Positions 1-7,695 of a DNA stretch of 24,477 bases are shown one piece after another. The DNA is from Thomasclavelia sp. Lineage in GTDB: Bacteria > Bacillota_I > Bacilli_A > Erysipelotrichales > Coprobacillaceae. The stretch spans positions 1 to 24,477 of the forward strand of contig JAHHSU010000015.1 in the NCBI GenBank assembly GCA_020025035.1, read 5' to 3'. The translations under genes and the position numbers were made by a program. Numbering within the stretch: position 1 is the stretch's first letter; each line of letters begins with the position of its first letter. Below the pieces are notes generated by a model, which saw only the letters and a program-made list of their open reading frames with translations, had not been told where the DNA came from and made no database searches.

Positions 1-33
1 ACAGTAACGCATTTCTTCTGTTATAATATTCAT
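1..33 (-). CDS. Partial CDS, N-terminus of a possible transposase (runs off left edge)
   Basis: Only the first 11 codons are inside the window, reading MNIITEEMRYC. The start at 33 is chosen because an AGGAG Shine-Dalgarno (complement of 41-45) lies 7 nt upstream. The N-terminus resembles IS481/IS3-like transposases of low-GC Bacillota, which often begin with MNII followed by an MRYRQ-like segment; that comparison is from memory and rests on very few residues. A diverged copy of the same leader and start occurs about 90 bp upstream on the same strand, which fits a mobile-element context. It could equally be another short protein family. Confidence 0.35.
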   Translation of the reverse strand, partial: MNIITEEMRYC

Positions 34-150
34 ATGAGGTCTCCTTTATGATTTTGTACCAAGATCAATTATAACAGAGTACCTCATTTTTTTATTGTTT
101 TGTGATACAGTAATAATGTTCATAGAGGCCTCCCTTGTAAATTTTGTGCA
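22..150 (-). repeat. Two diverged direct copies of a leader plus start-codon region
   Basis: Copy A spans about 22-60 and copy B about 112-150. On the minus strand both contain an ACAAAAT segment, then AAGGGAG or AAAGGAG, then CCTC, then ATGAA followed by ATTAT. They differ by scattered substitutions and small indels. The duplication carries both the ribosome-binding region and the first codons, as expected when related insertion elements sit or sat side by side. Confidence 0.45.
46..123 (-). pseudogene. 25-codon reading frame, probable truncated copy of the adjacent transposase start
   Basis: Starts at ATG 123 after a good GGGAGG ribosome site and stops with TAA at 46. Its first five residues (MNIIT) and an MRYS segment at residues 13-16 match the neighbouring frame starting at 33 (MNIIT...MRYC). 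The upstream leader DNA is also shared. Its TAA lies one base upstream of the ribosome site of the next copy. This looks like a decayed duplicate rather than a functional peptide, although translation and coupling to the next frame cannot be excluded. Confidence 0.3.
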
Positions 151-225
151 ATAATATAGCATCTATAAAACTAATTTGAAGTTTATTTATAATTCCACTT
201 TCGTTTACAATTTTTAAATAATTAC

Positions 226-253
226 TTAACATTTTAATAAATTTATATATAAT
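226..253 (+). promoter_or_regulatory. Sigma-A-like promoter of the MATE transporter
   Basis: TTAACA at 226-231, a 16-nt spacer, and a consensus TATAAT at 248-253. This gives a leader of about 20 nt before the AAAGGAGG site and the ATG at 282. No operator-like palindrome is evident beside it. Confidence 0.55.
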
Positions 254-281
254 TATTAACATATTATAAAGGAGGTATGAC

Positions 282-1625
282 ATGAACAAAAATTATGAAA
301 TAGATATGTGTAATGGTCCTATATTCAATCGCATTATCATATTTGCATTACCATTAATTCTTTCTGGAATTTTACAACTGTTTTTTAATGCTGCAGACAT
401 TATAGTAGTTGGAAGATTTGCTGGTAGTCAATCACTCGCAGCAGTAGGTGCTACTAGCTCTTTAATTAACTTACTTATTAATCTTTTTATAGGACTATCT
501 GTTGGTGCGAACGTTTTACTTGGTCGCTATATTGGTGCTAAAGAAGATAAAAACGCATCAGAAACTGTGCATACTGCAATATATACTGCTTTTTATGGTG
601 GTATATTAATGATTTTAGTAGGTTACCTTTTATCTAAACCACTCTTACAACTTATGGGTACACCTAATGATGTAATTAACTTATCGACTATATATATGCG
701 AATCTATTTTATGGGTATGCCAGCATTTATGGTATATAATTTTGGTGCTGCTTTGTTACGTACTGTTGGGGATACAAGAAGACCACTATATTTTTTACTT
801 ATTGCTGGAATTGTAAATATTTTTCTAAATTTATTCACAGTCATTGTATTAAATATGGGTGTAGCAGGAGTAGCTTTGGCTACAATTAGTTCTCAATTAG
901 TATCAGCAATTTTAGTTATCCAATGTCTTCGTAATTCTAAAGGTGTCTTAAAATTAAAAAGAGAATATTTAAAATTACATAAAGATAAATTTATTCAAAT
1001 GATTAAAATTGGCTTACCTGCTGGATTACAAGGAACTATATTTAGTATTTCAAACGTTATAATTCAATCCTCTATTAATTCCTTTGGTTCAACCGTTGTT
1101 GCAGGAAATACTGCTTCTAGTAATATCGAAGGTTTCATTTATACATCAATGAATGCTATATATCAAACTTCGCTAAGCTTTACAAGTCAAAATATGGGGG
1201 CTAAAAAATATCATCGTGTAGATCAAATCTTACTACAATGTTTAGCAATTGTAGCTGGAGTAGGTATTATTTTTGGCTTTAGTGTTTATTTCTTTTCAAA
1301 ACCATTACTTCATATTTATTCAAATGATCCAAATGTAATTATGGCTGGAGTCAATAGATTAGGAATTATGGCAACTACCTTCTTTATTTGTGGAATGATG
1401 GATGTAGTAGTTGGTTCCTTAAGAGGAATGGGATTTTCGATTACACCAATGCTTGTATCATTAACAGGTGCTTGTCTATTACGTGTAGTTTGGGTATTTA
1501 CTATTTTTAAAATATATCCAACTTTATTTACTTTATATATTTCTTATCCAATATCATGGTTATTAACTTTTATAGCGCACATCATTTGTTATTTAATTAT
1601 ACGTCGTTCAGTTTTTAATAAATAA
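282..1625 (+). CDS. MATE family multidrug/metabolite efflux transporter
   Basis: A 447-residue polytopic membrane protein of normal length for the multidrug and toxic compound extrusion family. Members export cationic drugs or metabolites in exchange for Na+ or H+. The N-terminal segment (residues 14-45: PIFNRIIIFALPLILSGI, then NAADIIVVGRFAG) is the characteristic first helix and loop. It is followed by alternating hydrophobic helices, with a second homologous half from about residue 235. The start at 282 has an AAAGGAGG site 5-6 nt upstream. It is a single-gene unit with its own promoter and terminator, between transposase-like remnants and the convergent hexuronate operon. Substrate cannot be told from sequence. 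Confidence 0.9.
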   Translation: MNKNYEIDMCNGPIFNRIIIFALPLILSGILQLFFNAADIIVVGRFAGSQSLAAVGATSSLINLLINLFIGLSVGANVLLGRYIGAKEDKNASETVHTAIYTAFYGGILMILVGYLLSKPLLQLMGTPNDVINLSTIYMRIYFMGMPAFMVYNFGAALLRTVGDTRRPLYFLLIAGIVNIFLNLFTVIVLNMGVAGVALATISSQLVSAILVIQCLRNSKGVLKLKREYLKLHKDKFIQMIKIGLPAGLQGTIFSISNVIIQSSINSFGSTVVAGNTASSNIEGFIYTSMNAIYQTSLSFTSQNMGAKKYHRVDQILLQCLAIVAGVGIIFGFSVYFFSKPLLHIYSNDPNVIMAGVNRLGIMATTFFICGMMDVVVGSLRGMGFSITPMLVSLTGACLLRVVWVFTIFKIYPTLFTLYISYPISWLLTFIAHIICYLIIRRSVFNK

Positions 1626-1638
1626 ATGTAGATAAATA

Positions 1639-1683
1639 AAAAGTTGTATAGAGGAATTAATATTCCACCTATACAACTTTTTT
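1639..1683. terminator. Bidirectional intrinsic terminator between MATE gene and uxuA
   Basis: Perfect 13-bp arms at 1639-1651 and 1669-1681 (AAAAGTTGTATAG and its complement), extended by GGAAT/ATTCC around a TAAT loop. T-rich tails flank it in both directions. It sits 13 nt after the MATE stop and touches the uxuA stop, so it can serve both convergent genes. Confidence 0.85.
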
Positions 1684-2758
1684 ATTTTAGTTTATCTAAC
1701 ATATCCCACACACCAAGCATATACATAATTCCTAATGCACGGTCATATAATCCATATCCAGGACGAACATTTCCAGGACCTTCATCCCATAAATGACGAC
1801 CATGATCTGGACGAATATATCCTTCATAACCACAATCATGATATGCTTTTAAAATATCTAAAATGTGTGTATCTCCATCACAATCACGATGACTTGCTTC
1901 TGAGAAATCTCCATTTTCAAAATGTTTTACATTTCGAATATGTGCAAAAGCAATACGATCACAATGTTTTCTAACAATGTCTGCAACATTATTATTTGGA
2001 TCTGCATTTAAACTTCCAGAACATAATGTAATACAGTTATGTTCATCATCAACCATTTTTAAGAATCTATCAATACTTTCTTCACATGTTAATAATCTTG
2101 GAAGTCCAAATATATCCCATGGTGGATCATCCATGTGAACAGCCATCTTAATTCCGCATTCGCGGCAAGTAGGCATAATTGCTTCTAAGAAATACTTTAA
2201 ATTGTCCCATAACATTTCTTTTGTTACAGGTGCATATGCAGCAAATAATTCATCTAATTTCTCCATACGTTCTGGTTCCCATCCTGGGAATGTTAAACCA
2301 TGAAGGTTATTAAGTATATAATTTGCCATTTCTTTAGGATCTTCTTGGATTTTACTAGCTTCATAATAAAGCGCAGTTGAACCATCACCTACTGGATGGA
2401 ACAAATCTGTACGAGTCCAATCGAAAACAGGCATAAAATTATAACAAATTACCTTAACTCCAAATTTAGATAGGTTTTTGATAGTTTGTATATAATTTTC
2501 AATATACTTATCACGTGTTGGTAATCCGATTTTAATATCATCATGCACATTTACTGATTCAACTACATCCATATTAAATCCATATGGTTCTAATTGTTTT
2601 TGTACTTGCGCAATTTCCTCGATTTCCCAAACTTCGCCAGGCATTTTTTCATGTAATGCCCAAACGATGCTTGTTACACCAGGAATTTGTTTGATATCAG
2701 AAAGACTAATTTTGTCATTTCCTTCACCGTACCAACGAAATCCCATTTGCATCGGCAT
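1682..2758 (-). CDS. uxuA: D-mannonate dehydratase UxuA
   Basis: Dehydrates D-mannonate to 2-keto-3-deoxygluconate (EC 4.2.1.8) in the glucuronate pathway. I place the start at 2758, giving 358 residues beginning MPMQMGFRWYG, because AGGAGG (complement of 2766-2771) lies 7 nt upstream. An upstream in-frame ATG at 2794 would put this Shine-Dalgarno inside the gene. Family blocks are visible: MGFRWYGEGND at the N-terminus, HMDDPPWDIFGLPR near residues 208-221, CSGSLNADP near 246-254, FAHIRN near 271-276, and DGDTHILD with RPDHGRH near 294-322. Length matches the short Bacillota form. It is the last gene of the operon, separated from eda by 94 nt that hold a palindromic operator-like sequence, so it may also be transcribed separately. 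Confidence 0.95.
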   Translation of the reverse strand: MPMQMGFRWYGEGNDKISLSDIKQIPGVTSIVWALHEKMPGEVWEIEEIAQVQKQLEPYGFNMDVVESVNVHDDIKIGLPTRDKYIENYIQTIKNLSKFGVKVICYNFMPVFDWTRTDLFHPVGDGSTALYYEASKIQEDPKEMANYILNNLHGLTFPGWEPERMEKLDELFAAYAPVTKEMLWDNLKYFLEAIMPTCRECGIKMAVHMDDPPWDIFGLPRLLTCEESIDRFLKMVDDEHNCITLCSGSLNADPNNNVADIVRKHCDRIAFAHIRNVKHFENGDFSEASHRDCDGDTHILDILKAYHDCGYEGYIRPDHGRHLWDEGPGNVRPGYGLYDRALGIMYMLGVWDMLDKLK

Positions 2759-2807
2759 ATAATCTCCTCCTTTTTTAAATTTTTTTATTTTCAAACTATT
2801 TCATGTG

Positions 2808-2827
2808 TAAATACGTAAACGTATTTA
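2808..2827. promoter_or_regulatory. 20-bp palindrome upstream of uxuA, candidate operator
   Basis: TAAATACGTAAACGTATTTA has 9-bp perfect arms around a central AA. It lies in the 94-nt gap between eda and uxuA, the only wide gap in the operon. On the minus strand a TATATT hexamer (2828-2833) stands immediately upstream, so the palindrome would cover the start site of an internal uxuA promoter; no good -35 is visible. It is not followed by a U-tract, so it is not a terminator. The binding protein is unknown. Confidence 0.5.
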
Positions 2828-2852
2828 ATATATAGGAATATCAATAATGATA

Positions 2853-3491
2853 TTATCCTCTAATTTGTTTAACTAATGCAACTGCTTTTGCAGACATTTC
2901 TTTGATTTGTTCAAATTGTCCACTTTCTACTAAATCACCTTTTACCATCCAACTTCCACCACAAGCTACAATTCTATCAAATGATAGGTAATCTTTTAAA
3001 TTATTAGTACTAATTCCACCAGTTGGCATAAATCTTACATTTGTATATGGTGCAGCTAATGCCTTAATTGTAGATATACCACCAAATTGTTCTGCTGGAA
3101 AAAACTTAATAACTTTTAATCCGCGTTTTACTGCTTGAGCAACTTCTGAAGGTGTGATGCATCCTGGTAATACTAAAATATCTTTTTGGATACAATAATC
3201 AACAATTTCAGGATCAAACCCAGGACTTACAATGAATTTAGCTCCAGCATTTACAGCTCGATCAACTTGTTCTGTAGTTAATACTGTACCTGCTCCTATA
3301 AGCATTTCTGGAAATTCATTTGCCATAATACGAATTGATTCCTCTGCTGCTTCAGTTCGAAATGTTACTTCTGCACAAGGTAGTCCACCATCACACAAAG
3401 CCTTAGCTAATGGTTTAGCATCTTTTGCATCATTTAAAACTACAACGGGTACAACTCCTAATTTTTCTACTCTAGTCAACAACTCATTCAT
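2853..3491 (-). CDS. eda: 2-keto-3-deoxy-6-phosphogluconate (KDPG) aldolase
   Basis: Cleaves KDPG to pyruvate and glyceraldehyde-3-phosphate (EC 4.1.2.14; often also 4-hydroxy-2-oxoglutarate aldolase), the final step of the pathway encoded here. The 212-residue protein is a single TIM barrel of usual length. Visible elements are the active-site EVTFRT (Glu41), GAGTV at 66-70, the Schiff-base lysine Lys129 in IKFFPAE, and the phosphate-binding PTGGI at 156-160. The start at 3491 has AAAGGAG 8 nt upstream, overlapping the uxaC stop; the intergenic gap is 13 nt, so the two are co-transcribed. Confidence 0.95.
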   Translation of the reverse strand: MNELLTRVEKLGVVPVVVLNDAKDAKPLAKALCDGGLPCAEVTFRTEAAEESIRIMANEFPEMLIGAGTVLTTEQVDRAVNAGAKFIVSPGFDPEIVDYCIQKDILVLPGCITPSEVAQAVKRGLKVIKFFPAEQFGGISTIKALAAPYTNVRFMPTGGISTNNLKDYLSFDRIVACGGSWMVKGDLVESGQFEQIKEMSAKAVALVKQIRG

Positions 3492-3504
3492 ATTCTTAAC
3501 TCCT

Positions 3505-4908
3505 TTACTTTATATCAAAGCCAAAATATCTTTTAGCATTATTATATGAAATACCTTTTACAATCTTTTCAAGTATTGCATCATCTGCAGGATATTCTCC
3601 ATTTTCTACCCATGTTCCAATTAAGTCACACATAATTCTTCTAAAATATTCATGTCTTGTATAAGATAAGAAACTTCTTGAATCAGTAAGCATTCCAACA
3701 AAATTTCCTAATAATCCTAAGCTTGCTAAAGAGATCATTTGATCTTTCATTCCTTGCTTATGATCATTAAACCACCATGCACTTCCTTGTTGTATTTTAC
3801 CAATTGCAGTAGAATCTTGGAAACATCCTATAATCGTTCCAATAGCAGCATTATCAATTGGATTTAAGCTATATAAAATTGTTTTTGGCAATTCATCTGT
3901 TTTAGCTAGTGCATCTAAATAATTAGCCATATCTGAAGATGGTGCAAAATTATTAATACAATCTATTCCTGCATCAGGACCTAATTTACGATATATACTT
4001 TCGTTATTATCTCTTTTTACTCCATAATGTAATTGCATTGCCCATCCTTTTTTATGATAAGCTTTTCCCATTGCAACCATAAAAGCAGTTTTATACTTAA
4101 GTTCTTCTTCTCTTGAAATCACTTTACCTGATAATCTATTAGCAAATATAGTTTCTACTTCTTGATCAGTATAAGGAGTATAAAATACATATTCTAATCC
4201 ATGATCACTAATACGACATCCAATTTCTTCAAACCAATCCATTCTTTTTTGTAAAGCTTTTAACATATCTTGATAATGCTTGATTGGAGTATTACTAACA
4301 TCTGATAATTTTTGAATATAATCAACAAAATCTTCTTTTTCAATATTCATTGCTTTGTCTGGACGCCATGTTGGTAAAACTTGAACGTCAAAAGTAGGAT
4401 CTTCTGCTATTTTTTTATGCCATATTAATGAATCAATAGGATCATCTGTTGTACATAATAATTTGACATTTGAATTAATGATAAAACTTCTTGCTGACAT
4501 ATTTTTTAATTTCTCATTACACAAATCCCAAACAGTTTGTGCAGTACTACCATTTAAAACTCCTTCATATCCAAAATAATTTTTTAGTTCTAAATGACTC
4601 CAATGATAAAGTGGATTTCCAATTGCCATTTCTAATGTTTCAGCCCATTTTTGGAATTTTTCTCTATCTGTTGCATCACCTGTAATATATTTTTCCTCTA
4701 CACCATTAGAGCGCATTTGACGCCATTTGTAATGATCTGCTCCAAGCCATACTTGAGTAATATTTTCAAATTTTCTATCCTCATATATTTCTTGTGGTAC
4801 TATATGACAATGATAGTCAATAATTGGCATCACTTTTGCATAATCATGATATAACTTTTTTGCTGTACTAGTACTTAACAAAAAATCTTCATCCATAAAT
4901 TTTTTCAT
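3505..4908 (-). CDS. uxaC: Glucuronate isomerase UxaC
   Basis: Isomerises D-glucuronate to D-fructuronate (EC 5.3.1.12; the family also accepts galacturonate), the entry step of the pathway. The 467-residue length is typical. The amidohydrolase-fold HCH metal motif is at residues 33-35 (IIDYHCHIVP). Other family blocks include ADHYKWRQMRSNG and, near the C-terminus, LTDSRSFLSYTRHEYFRR. The start at 4908 has an AGAGG site 8 nt upstream; the Met at codon 5 lacks one. It is 16 nt downstream of kdgK and 13 nt upstream of eda. Confidence 0.95.
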   Translation of the reverse strand: MKKFMDEDFLLSTSTAKKLYHDYAKVMPIIDYHCHIVPQEIYEDRKFENITQVWLGADHYKWRQMRSNGVEEKYITGDATDREKFQKWAETLEMAIGNPLYHWSHLELKNYFGYEGVLNGSTAQTVWDLCNEKLKNMSARSFIINSNVKLLCTTDDPIDSLIWHKKIAEDPTFDVQVLPTWRPDKAMNIEKEDFVDYIQKLSDVSNTPIKHYQDMLKALQKRMDWFEEIGCRISDHGLEYVFYTPYTDQEVETIFANRLSGKVISREEELKYKTAFMVAMGKAYHKKGWAMQLHYGVKRDNNESIYRKLGPDAGIDCINNFAPSSDMANYLDALAKTDELPKTILYSLNPIDNAAIGTIIGCFQDSTAIGKIQQGSAWWFNDHKQGMKDQMISLASLGLLGNFVGMLTDSRSFLSYTRHEYFRRIMCDLIGTWVENGEYPADDAILEKIVKGISYNNAKRYFGFDIK

Positions 4909-4924
4909 TTTTTAAACCTCTCTA

Positions 4925-5950
4925 CTATCGATTCATTTCGCTTTGATATCCACTTTCCATATGATGATCTGCGATAATATTATCAATTTCTTTTTTATCT
5001 AATGAAGGCATATCTCCTGGAATAGTATTTTTTACAGCGCTACATGCATTTCCATACATAAGTGCTTTATTACAATCCATATTAGAAGAAAGCAACCCAT
5101 AAAGTGCACCAGCACAATATGCATCTCCACTACCAATACGATCTACTACTTCAATATCGTTATATGGTTTTTCTTCATAGAACTTATCTTCTTTTGCATT
5201 ATAAATTACAGAAGTAAAACTATGTCTTTTTGGAGAATGAACAGTTCTATTTGTAGATGCAACAATTGAAATAGGATATTCTTTTGCAAACTCCTTCATC
5301 ATTTGTTCTAATGTACCTTTCTTTTTAAATGTTAACTGCGCTGTTGATTCTGAACAGAAAAAGATGTCTACATATGGAAGTAATGATTCAATACATTCTC
5401 TTGCTTCTTCTCCAGTCCAAAGATTTCCTCTAAAATTAACATCAAACGAAATTATAGCACCTGCTTTTTTAAAACGTTTAATCATTTCAACACCTGTTTG
5501 CCTAGCTTCCTTAGAAAGTGCTAATGTGATTCCAGATGTATGGAAACATTTAGTTTGATGATAGATTTCTTCATCAAAATCATCAATTGAAACTTTTGTC
5601 ATTGTGGAATTTGCTCGATCATATACCACATTTGGTTTACGTGGTGCAGCACCATTTTCATAATAATAAATTCCTAAACGTGCATTTTTTTGATTTTGAT
5701 AAGCAATCTTGTCTGTACCTACCCCACAAAATCCAATTTGATTTTTTGCATAAATTCCTATAGCAGAATCTGGAAGTACAGTAAGCATACTTGTACTTAA
5801 CCCTAATAAAGAAGCTCCAGCTGCAACGTTTAATTCTGCTCCACCAATGTTTTTTTCAAATGTAGTGCTACGTACAATTCTTTCATTATTCGCAGGAGAT
5901 AATCTTAATAAGACCTCTCCTAATGTAACTAAATCATATTTTTTAGACAT
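4925..5950 (-). CDS. kdgK: 2-keto-3-deoxygluconate kinase
   Basis: PfkB/ribokinase-family sugar kinase of 341 residues that phosphorylates KDG to KDPG (EC 2.7.1.45), linking UxuA to Eda. The N-terminal GGAELNVA block (about 36-43) is the PfkB substrate-side signature. The C-terminal DRIGSGDAYCAG block carries the catalytic base Asp276 and anion hole. The specific KDG assignment rests on operon context with uxaC, uxuB, uxuA and eda; sequence alone gives only PfkB. Its ATG (5950) overlaps the uxuB stop by 8 nt and the nearest AAAGG is 12 nt upstream, so translational coupling to uxuB is likely. Confidence 0.9.
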   Translation of the reverse strand: MSKKYDLVTLGEVLLRLSPANNERIVRSTTFEKNIGGAELNVAAGASLLGLSTSMLTVLPDSAIGIYAKNQIGFCGVGTDKIAYQNQKNARLGIYYYENGAAPRKPNVVYDRANSTMTKVSIDDFDEEIYHQTKCFHTSGITLALSKEARQTGVEMIKRFKKAGAIISFDVNFRGNLWTGEEARECIESLLPYVDIFFCSESTAQLTFKKKGTLEQMMKEFAKEYPISIVASTNRTVHSPKRHSFTSVIYNAKEDKFYEEKPYNDIEVVDRIGSGDAYCAGALYGLLSSNMDCNKALMYGNACSAVKNTIPGDMPSLDKKEIDNIIADHHMESGYQSEMNR

Positions 5951-7556
5951 ATTCTTTCAATACCTTTCTTATTGCACCTTTAGCTTGATTCATTTGTGTA
6001 AAGTATTCACAAACTGTTTTAGCCATTCCTACAGAATAAAGATTTACCCCAAATATTTTTTCATTTTCAAGAAGTGGCTTAATTCTTTCTTCTACATTAA
6101 TATCTTTTCCAATTTCAATTCCTTCTACATATGGACAAACTGTTTCAAGAAGTGGATCTGGACTTAATTCAAATTTATTTCCTTGATCATCAATTCCTGT
6201 TAAATAACGTAACCATCCAGCAAATACTAAAGGAATTAATTTTAAATCCGCTACATTTAATGAAGAAGATGCAGCATATGCTTTAATTGTTTCTCCAAAA
6301 CGTATAGCTAATTTTTGAGATGTGTCTGTAGCAATACGTTGAGGTGTATCAGGCATAAATGGATTTGGGAAACGTACATTTATAACCGTATCAATAAATT
6401 CTTTTGGATCAAGTACACCTGGATTTACTACTACTGGCAATCCTTCTACATATCCAATTTGTTCTACTAATTTTTTTAATTCAGGATCTTTCATTTCATC
6501 AGAAATTTTTTCATATCCTAAAATACATCCAAAAACAGCTAATGCTGTATGAAGTGGATTTAAACATGTACAAACTTTCATTTTTTCAACTTTATCTACT
6601 GTTTCTCTTTCAGTAAATAAAATTCCACCTTTTTCTAAAGCTTCTGGACGTCCATTTGGAAAAGCATCTTCAATAACTAGATATTCTGTTTCTTCTGCAT
6701 TAACAAATGGTGCTACATACGTATTTTTAGATGTAATAACTGGTTCTAGTCCTTCTAATCCATCTTTTTTAAGTATTGCTTCTACAGAAGCATCAGGTCT
6801 TGGCGTAATTTTATCAATCATTGACCAAGGGAATGTTACTTTAGTTTTGTCGTTTACATAATCAACAAATCCTTTATCTGCAACATTATTTTCTACCCAT
6901 TTTGTTGCAATAGTATTAATAGTTGCATATAATTTGTCTCCATTATGTGAGCAATTATCCATACTTACCATTGCAATAGGTTCTTTTCCTGCTTCATATC
7001 TTGTATAAAGTAATGATGCTACTTTTCCCATGTAGCTAATCGCTTTTTTAGGTCCATTTTCAAAATCTTTTAATACATCTGGTAAAAATTCTCCTTTACC
7101 ATTAACAAGACTATATCCTTTTTCTGTAATAGTAAATGATGCAATTTGTAATGATTTGTTTTTAAATATCTCATTAATTCTTGCATATTCACTTGTTGCT
7201 TCTGGATCTAGTGCTAATGATTCCACAACACTTCCAATAACAGTTTTTTCTACATTTCCATCAGATTTTAATGTAACAAGTAAATGATAATCATCATGAG
7301 GATGATTCATTTTTCTAACAATTTCATAATCATATCCTTCTACAACTACAAGTCCTCGATCTATTAATCCTTCATTTAATAAATTTTGAACTACATTTGC
7401 TTGGAATGCTCTAAAAATATTTCCTGGTCCAAAATGAATCCAATATGGATTTTCCTTTGTATTTTTTTCTACTACTTCACGGTCAAATTTTGGAAGATGA
7501 TATCCTTTTTCTTCCCATTCTTTTGTATTAGCTAAACCTTGTTTGTCTAATTTCAT
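5943..7556 (-). CDS. uxuB: D-fructuronate reductase / D-mannonate oxidoreductase (mannitol dehydrogenase family)
   Basis: NADH-dependent reduction of D-fructuronate to D-mannonate (EC 1.1.1.57). The 537-residue protein belongs to the polyol long-chain dehydrogenase family. It has a dinucleotide-binding start WIHFGPGNIFRAF (residues 39-51) and the family signature K-x5-N-x2-H at Lys327, Asn333 and His336 within KVCTCLNPLHT. Tagaturonate reductase (uxaB) belongs to the same superfamily; uxuB is preferred because mannonate dehydratase is present and altronate dehydratase is not. It is the first gene of the operon. The start at 7556 has AAAGGAGG 8 nt upstream, and the promoter region is shared with the divergent araC-type gene. 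Confidence 0.9.
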   Translation of the reverse strand: MKLDKQGLANTKEWEEKGYHLPKFDREVVEKNTKENPYWIHFGPGNIFRAFQANVVQNLLNEGLIDRGLVVVEGYDYEIVRKMNHPHDDYHLLVTLKSDGNVEKTVIGSVVESLALDPEATSEYARINEIFKNKSLQIASFTITEKGYSLVNGKGEFLPDVLKDFENGPKKAISYMGKVASLLYTRYEAGKEPIAMVSMDNCSHNGDKLYATINTIATKWVENNVADKGFVDYVNDKTKVTFPWSMIDKITPRPDASVEAILKKDGLEGLEPVITSKNTYVAPFVNAEETEYLVIEDAFPNGRPEALEKGGILFTERETVDKVEKMKVCTCLNPLHTALAVFGCILGYEKISDEMKDPELKKLVEQIGYVEGLPVVVNPGVLDPKEFIDTVINVRFPNPFMPDTPQRIATDTSQKLAIRFGETIKAYAASSSLNVADLKLIPLVFAGWLRYLTGIDDQGNKFELSPDPLLETVCPYVEGIEIGKDINVEERIKPLLENEKIFGVNLYSVGMAKTVCEYFTQMNQAKGAIRKVLKEYV

Positions 7557-7637
7557 CAGAATGACCTCCTTTCAATTTTCTACTATTATTTTAAATAAAT
7601 TTCCTATTTTTATCCATTGATTAAATTGTTATATACA

Positions 7638-7666
7638 TTGCAAAAATTGCGATTTTGTGATAAAAT
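7638..7666 (+). promoter_or_regulatory. Sigma-A promoter of the AraC-type regulator, within the divergent control region
   Basis: TTGCAA at 7638-7643, a 17-nt spacer and TAAAAT at 7661-7666, with transcription expected about 20 nt before the ATG at 7696. Two ATTGC direct repeats (7637-7641 and 7647-7651) overlap the -35 side, a possible regulator contact. A minus-strand promoter for uxuB must also lie in 7557-7695, but I cannot pick it with confidence. Confidence 0.55.
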
Positions 7667-7695
7667 ACACGTTATTATGAAGGGAATGGAGATTT

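Noticed and set aside
92..289. A 65-codon minus-strand open frame upstream of the MATE gene
   Set aside because: It overlaps the MATE promoter, ribosome site and start, has no Shine-Dalgarno at its ATG, and has low-complexity AT-driven composition; the better-supported frame on that strand is the 25-codon one at 46-123.
1682..2794. Longer uxuA start at 2794
   Set aside because: The added 12 residues are encoded by the A-rich leader and the Shine-Dalgarno itself; the ATG at 2758 has correct spacing and the family N-terminus.
7557..7695. Catabolite-control (cre) site in the divergent uxuB/araC region
   Set aside because: I found no sequence fitting the cre consensus (TGWAANCGNTNWCA) on either strand of this gap.
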